Below are positions 19,801 through 25,800 of a stretch of DNA of 27,307 nucleotides, piece by piece (the stretch's first letter is position 1; every line of letters starts with the position of its first letter). This DNA comes from Branchiostoma floridae. Lineage: Eukaryota; Chordata; Leptocardii; Amphioxiformes; Branchiostomatidae. The translations under genes were made by a program, and so were the position numbers. The stretch lies in contig NC_049985.1 in the NCBI RefSeq assembly GCF_000003815.2, forward strand, positions 23,097,795-23,125,101, in the 5' to 3' direction. The notes under the pieces are model-generated. The model was not told where the DNA came from. It searched no databases and worked only from the letters and a program-made list of their open reading frames with translations.

Positions 19801-22800
19801 CACAGATATGTTAGGAAGCTTGGAGTACCACAAGTTGTTCCACAGGACAAAGAGGAACAGTTGTACAGCGATAGAAGTGCCAGGAAAAGAACACTGACTT
19901 CATCAGATGCAACAGGTTAGTTCTCTCTTTTTCACCCTTGTTGATATCCAGATTGATGAAAAAGTGTGTACTCTTCCATTTGTTGTCAATCCTTCCAATG
20001 ATTCTTGATATCAGTCTCCTTGTCTAGAAAACTTTGCTGTTTAAAATGGCAACAAGATGCATATGTGTACTACTCTGTTTAATCTGTACAACAGACCACC
20101 TCTACATAAAGACCACCTCTTGGTGGTCTCTTAGATGATTTTTTTTTTATTGACATGAGTAACTATATATGAAGAATCCTGTCTATGGTGACCACCTGTC
20201 CATGTTGACTAGATTTTGTTAGTAGCCCCCCTTTTCTTGGTCAGGTTTGATGGTATTTGTTGTTCATGGCATGATTCTATGTATTCCAGCTACTTTGCCT
20301 CCAAGTAAGAGACAGCCCCCCTCCCCTGCTGGTTACCAGACACAACACGTGGGACACAGACAGGCTTTCAGGCCTCCACTAGCCACTCATCCTGAAGGTA
20401 GGCATGGAGATATGTTAGCACAGTCATACACCAAAGTCATTCAGCATTGTGCACTTTGTATGTGTGTATTTATGTGTGTGTGTGTTTGTGTGTGCGCGTG
20501 CGTGTGCGTGTGTGTCTGTGTGTGCAAAACTTGCTGCTGCAATTTGTATCAAGTCATAATGATTGTCAAAACTTTGTTGTTGCTAGGTGTGGTTCATGAT
20601 CGCCATGGTTTCTCTGTCCGCACCCGACTACAGCCGCTCCACTCAAAGCCTCGGCAGGACTTCAGGTGAGTACTGTCTGATTGGTTTGCATCAAGATGAC
20701 TACTAACTGGATAGTTCCAATTAAAGAATTGTTGCAACTTTTGTGCCTCTCTTGATCCCTGTAAACTCTACATTTCTTTTGTGAGTTCAGCTCCAAGGAT
20801 AGTGCTGATAGGTCCCTCCATATCCAGAAGTTATCTGCTTAGTTAGTTCAGCACCAAGGGCAGTGCTAATTAATCCTTTCAGATCTATTAGTATATCTGA
20901 TTGGCCACTTCAGCACCAAGGACAGTGCAGATTGGTCCTTCCAGATCCATCAGCTCATCTGATTGGTTAGTTCAGCACCAATGACAGTGCTGATTGGTCC
21001 CTCCAGATCCATTATTTCATCTGATTGGCCACTTTAGCACCAAGGACAGTGCTGATTGGTCCTTCCAGATCCTTAAGTTAATCTGATTGGCCACTTCAGT
21101 ACCAAGGACAGTGCAGATTGGTCCTTCATATTCCATGATTATACTATCTGATTGGTTAGTTCAGCACCAAGGACAGTGCCAACAGCATCTCTGGTCACAG
21201 AATTTAGCACCATGTTTGATTGATTCTGTAAGTCCAACAGTGATTCCTACTGGTCATTTTCAAACCGTAAAAGTTTATACAAATACTACAGTAGTTATAA
21301 GGAGTTTTCTTGTTATCTTTGTGATGTTTCTCAGTGCTTCTCTTTTCCCTTGTTTTTCTTGTACTTGTAGAAGACCACCAAGCCTGCCCCAAGCATCACG
21401 TCAACCTCTGGTATCCACGCCACAACCACAGGACTCCACAGAGAACTCCTTCAGAACTCCATTCAAATCTCCATCCCCCAAAGTCTCTGCACCTGTCAAA
21501 GCAAAACCAGGAGGAGAGGATGGACAAACAGAAGATTTGTGTCATTCTGCTGCATGTACCACAAAAGATAATACACAAGACAGCCAGGAAGCTAGCCAGG
21601 AAGCATGTAGAGATGATGGCGATATATTTGACAAAGTCACAGAACCTCCAGGAAAAGTTCAGTCTTTGAGAAGGGCAAGAGAAGCTCAGACTCTAAGGAT
21701 AGCTCAGAAAAAGGTTGGTGACAATATGATTGTATGAAATTTATCTTCACATACTTATTTATGTAGTAATCATTTTTAGACTATTTGGACTGAATTCTAA
21801 TCAATTTTAACTGTTTTCTGTATTTTTCTGTATAATTTGTTTGCAGTAGTAGTAGTTAGTTGGTGATGAGTTGCAGAACCATGTCCTAATTTGCACTAGT
21901 AGACTGACTGATACTTTACTGACAGAAATTTTTACACACGTACATTTTGTAGGCATCGAGATAAATATGACATTACTGCTATTTGATTTGATAAGTGACA
22001 TTTAAAATTACAGAAACAAGTGATACGTCCAGAGTATGGCAGCTTGCTGCAGAAAAGACTGACACAGGCCAGGGTTGGATTGAGGGAAGCGGTCTGTGGC
22101 CAAACTCCAGGGTGTTATACAACAGAGGAGGTAGCCATTGTCCTTGATATTTGGCTAGTATACATGTATGAGTTACTGCAATCCATCAACATTTATTCAC
22201 CGTTACTTATATCCGCCACTTTGAAACACAGTGGGATTGAGAGGATTCTAGCACAGCACCACCCAGGATTGAAGGTCCCTTTAGACATCTAGGCATTCTT
22301 TTTTCAGTGTTCAGATACGCTTGTATATATGTGACATAATTGAATTACGTTACACCCCAATCACACTCGGTAAAAATTATGCAATTTAATTTTCTTAAAC
22401 TTTAAAGGGCTCAAAGTAGTAGTAGACAGCCAATGGTGGTTTTCTGATAACATGAAGAGCTTGATACAGGAATGTTGGCAGGGCTCGAAATACTGGGTGC
22501 ATGTGCACCCAGGTGCACCCAAAATTGGAGCTGTGCACCCAATTATTTTCTGTGGGTGCACAGGGTGCACCCAAATATTTTCTTACATTTATGTATGTAA
22601 AGATATCAAAGTATACTAGACTAAGTATACATCATATTCTTGACATCTAAGTGTTCGAAAGATAATACAAATGTCTGTCATCATGGTACTTGCTTAAGAA
22701 TTTCATAGATTGTAACTAAGTTTTATTATAAGGTTATTAGTTCAATTTTAGTGGTGCACCCAAAAATTTTTGGGTGCACCCAATTCTTAAAGCTGGGTGC

Positions 22801-25800
22801 ACCAGTGCACCTAATCCTAAAAATGAATTTCGAGGCCTGTTTGAATTGTGATCATAAAGGGCCTGCCAACCATTGGCAACCAGTCTGACACACATGTTTG
22901 GCCACAACAAGTCAATCTTATGGATGACATCAGTGAGCCGATTGATTTCCATTATAGAATGAAACATTTTGCCTAGTGTAGACCTAGTGTATAGCATGTT
23001 ACCGATTTTCTATCAATGCCTGTCCCTGCACACTTTTTTCTTCCCACAGTTGTATTCCTATGGAGTTGACCAGTCCACGTGTACTGTGACATCAGAGACA
23101 GCAGAGTCGTACAGGTTTTTGTGTAGAGACCACGTCAGCTCTGCCACTGTGGAGGAGGGAGAGGGCATCACACTAACAGATGGAGGGGTGCTGGTACCAC
23201 TGGAGGATGGCACTGCAGGGAAGGAGGAATTCGTCAGGTACCAACATCTGTAACTAGGGGGGATATTGGTTCAACTTAGTCGGGTCCAGGTTTAGGTCCA
23301 GTCAGGTTTAGGTTTATGTCCGCACCTGGACTTGGACCTCATCCTGTCTAGTTTAGATTTGTGCTTTTTGTAGGATGGCACTGCCGGAAAACAGGAATTT
23401 GTCAGGTACTGACATCTGTTAATAGGAGTGGATACCCGTTCAGCTTAGTCAGGCCCTAGTCCAGGTTTCGGTCCAGAAGTCTCGGTTTATGTCCAGACCT
23501 GGACTTGGACCTGATCTGGTCTAGTTGAGATTTTTGTTTTCGATCATTCAGGTTGTTATTGTTTTCCCCAGTGCCCTGTTGGACACCCCAGGTGTAGACC
23601 CTAGCCTGGTGACTCCAGAATGGATCCATAACCACTACAGGTGGATCGTGTGGAAACTAGCCGCTATGGAAACAGCCTTTCCTGTACAGTTTGGTGGAAG
23701 GTTGGTATAACTCAACTGTTACAGTGCTTTTGCATATGATGATGATGATGTGGTAAAGTTTTAAATATGGATGGGAATGATGCAGTTATGCTTTACTTTG
23801 ACCTTTATATAGTAATAATGAATAGAATACAATGCCGTGTAGAAAATGTAACCCGGACTATTCATTTCAATGAATTTTTTTAAATTCTTCTATCCCCAGA
23901 AATGCCATTTGTCTCAACTATTTATAATCATCTTTTTTATGTTTGAGTAACTGCTTTTTAATGAATCATTTGACTGTATAGTTTGCCATCTACTTGTAAA
24001 TGGAGGGAGAAGGGAAATTTTTAAGTCTGTTTTATTCTTATAAATTGTAACTGCTCACATGTACATTTTTCTGCATTGACAGATGTCTAACCCCTGACCA
24101 AGTTCTAATGCAGCTTAAGTACAGGTATGACAGGGAAGTGGACCTGTCACAAAGGTAAGTTGAGCTCTTAGACACTGTAAACCTGTACCTTTTCAATAGA
24201 TACTGTAAATGCATTTAAGTTTGCAGGGATTTAATTTCACAGTAGCGGGTAAAAGGACTTTTTGCAGGGTTTTAAGTTTGCGGTAAAGCGGACAACGCAA
24301 AAAACGCGAACATTAAACCACCGCGAAAGGTTCTGCATTTACAGTACTCTACAACTTAACATCTATGATTTGTAGTTTTTGCTGATCTCCCTGTTCCAAT
24401 AGTTCATCTGATTGGCTACTTCAGCTCCAAGGACAGTGCTGATTGGTCCTTCCAGATCCATTAGCTCATCTGTATGGTCACTTCAGCACCAAGGACAGGG
24501 CTGATTGGTCCTTCCAGCTCCATTAGTTCATCTGATTGGCCACTTCAGCACCAAGGACAGTCCTGGTTGGTTCTTCCAGACCCATTAGTTCATCTGATTG
24601 GTTAGTTCAGCGCCAAAGACAGTGCTGATTGGTCCTTCATCGTGTTTAGTGCCTTTCCCAAGAACACACTATTGGAGCCTTTATTAGGGATTCAAACCTA
24701 GAACCTTAAGCAAATAACTCTTTCAAGAAAATAAACAAAGGTTCAAACAAAAAAAATCACCTTAATATATCTTGTTACAGATCAGCCCTGAAGAAGATAC
24801 TTGAGAGAGATGACACCCCGTCCAAAACCCTGGTCCTCTGTGTGGCCAGGGTCATCCCTCCGACTAGTGGTCAAGACTGCACCAGTGGCCAGGACTCCAA
24901 AAAGGTGCCCCAGGTAAGGACAGTAACTAAACAGTTTGATACATATTATGATGACAATGCCCAGTCATTTGATAAAAATTGCATACCACAGGTAAATATC
25001 TGACACATACAATGTTATTTAAGAATTGGATGATGTTCTGTTTGTGTCCATTTGTGAATATCCATTGCATTAAGAATATTTTAGTGTTTACCAGAGTATG
25101 GTTGTATACTACATTTCAAACTACCCAAGGAGACCACTCATGGGATCGATAAAATCTGGTCCATGTGAACAGGTGGTCACTATGACATGAATTCTAATGC
25201 TGATCACAAGGTAGTCCTTATTTTTAAGAACATGTAACTTTGAAGACAAATGAGTAGCTTCAGACTTGCTAAGGGAGAAAGATTATGGAATAGCAAAATT
25301 TGTATTATTGTAAATAACTATGCATAATGGAATGACCTCTTGACCTCCTCCAAACCTTGAACCCTTGAAAACCAGCTCAGGCTGAAGGGATACTTGTAAA
25401 TCAAGGCTAAATAAAGGTTGAAAAATATTGTAGAGGTGGTCATGTGCAGGTATACAATCTTTCAATGGTCAGGTGGTCCTTAATATCCGGAGTTGGTCAC
25501 TTGTATAGGTTTCATAGTATAGCTTTTATAAGACATGCCGTATAATGTAGATATTCACTGTCATAGAAACATAAACCGATAAGGAAAGTTGCCAAAGTAT
25601 CTATATACAATGTATTTCTGTTTTTCATACAGAAGGAGACCATTGTTGAGCTGACCGATGGATGGTATGGAATAAGAGCAGCTCTGGACCCCCCTCTAGC
25701 AAGATTGGTAGAGTCCAAACGTATCTACGTGGGCCAGAAGCTGTGTGTGTCTGGAGCAGAACTGGTTGGATCGCAAGATGCGTGTTCGCCTCTTGAAGTA

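Larger units (their letters stand above)
24155..24780 (+). other. Intron 17
   Basis: It contains, in order, a MITE (24201-24346), four units of the 62-bp minisatellite (24398-24640) and a SINE fragment (24641-24711). The acceptor is TCTTGTTACAG. Confidence 0.85.

Noticed and set aside
19916-19920. Stop codon at 19918-19920 as the end of the protein
   Set aside because: The TAG lies just inside the donor AACAG|GTTAGT. The next exons continue into the helical and OB1 domains of BRCA2.
20247-20669. Single 140-residue frame joining exons 11 and 12 through the TG repeat
   Set aside because: The middle is a TG microsatellite giving Cys-Val runs. Donor and acceptor sites at 20398 and 20586 remove it in frame.
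23374-23405. Pseudo-exon as a constitutive coding exon
   Set aside because: Its 32 nt would shift the frame into the next, strongly conserved exon.
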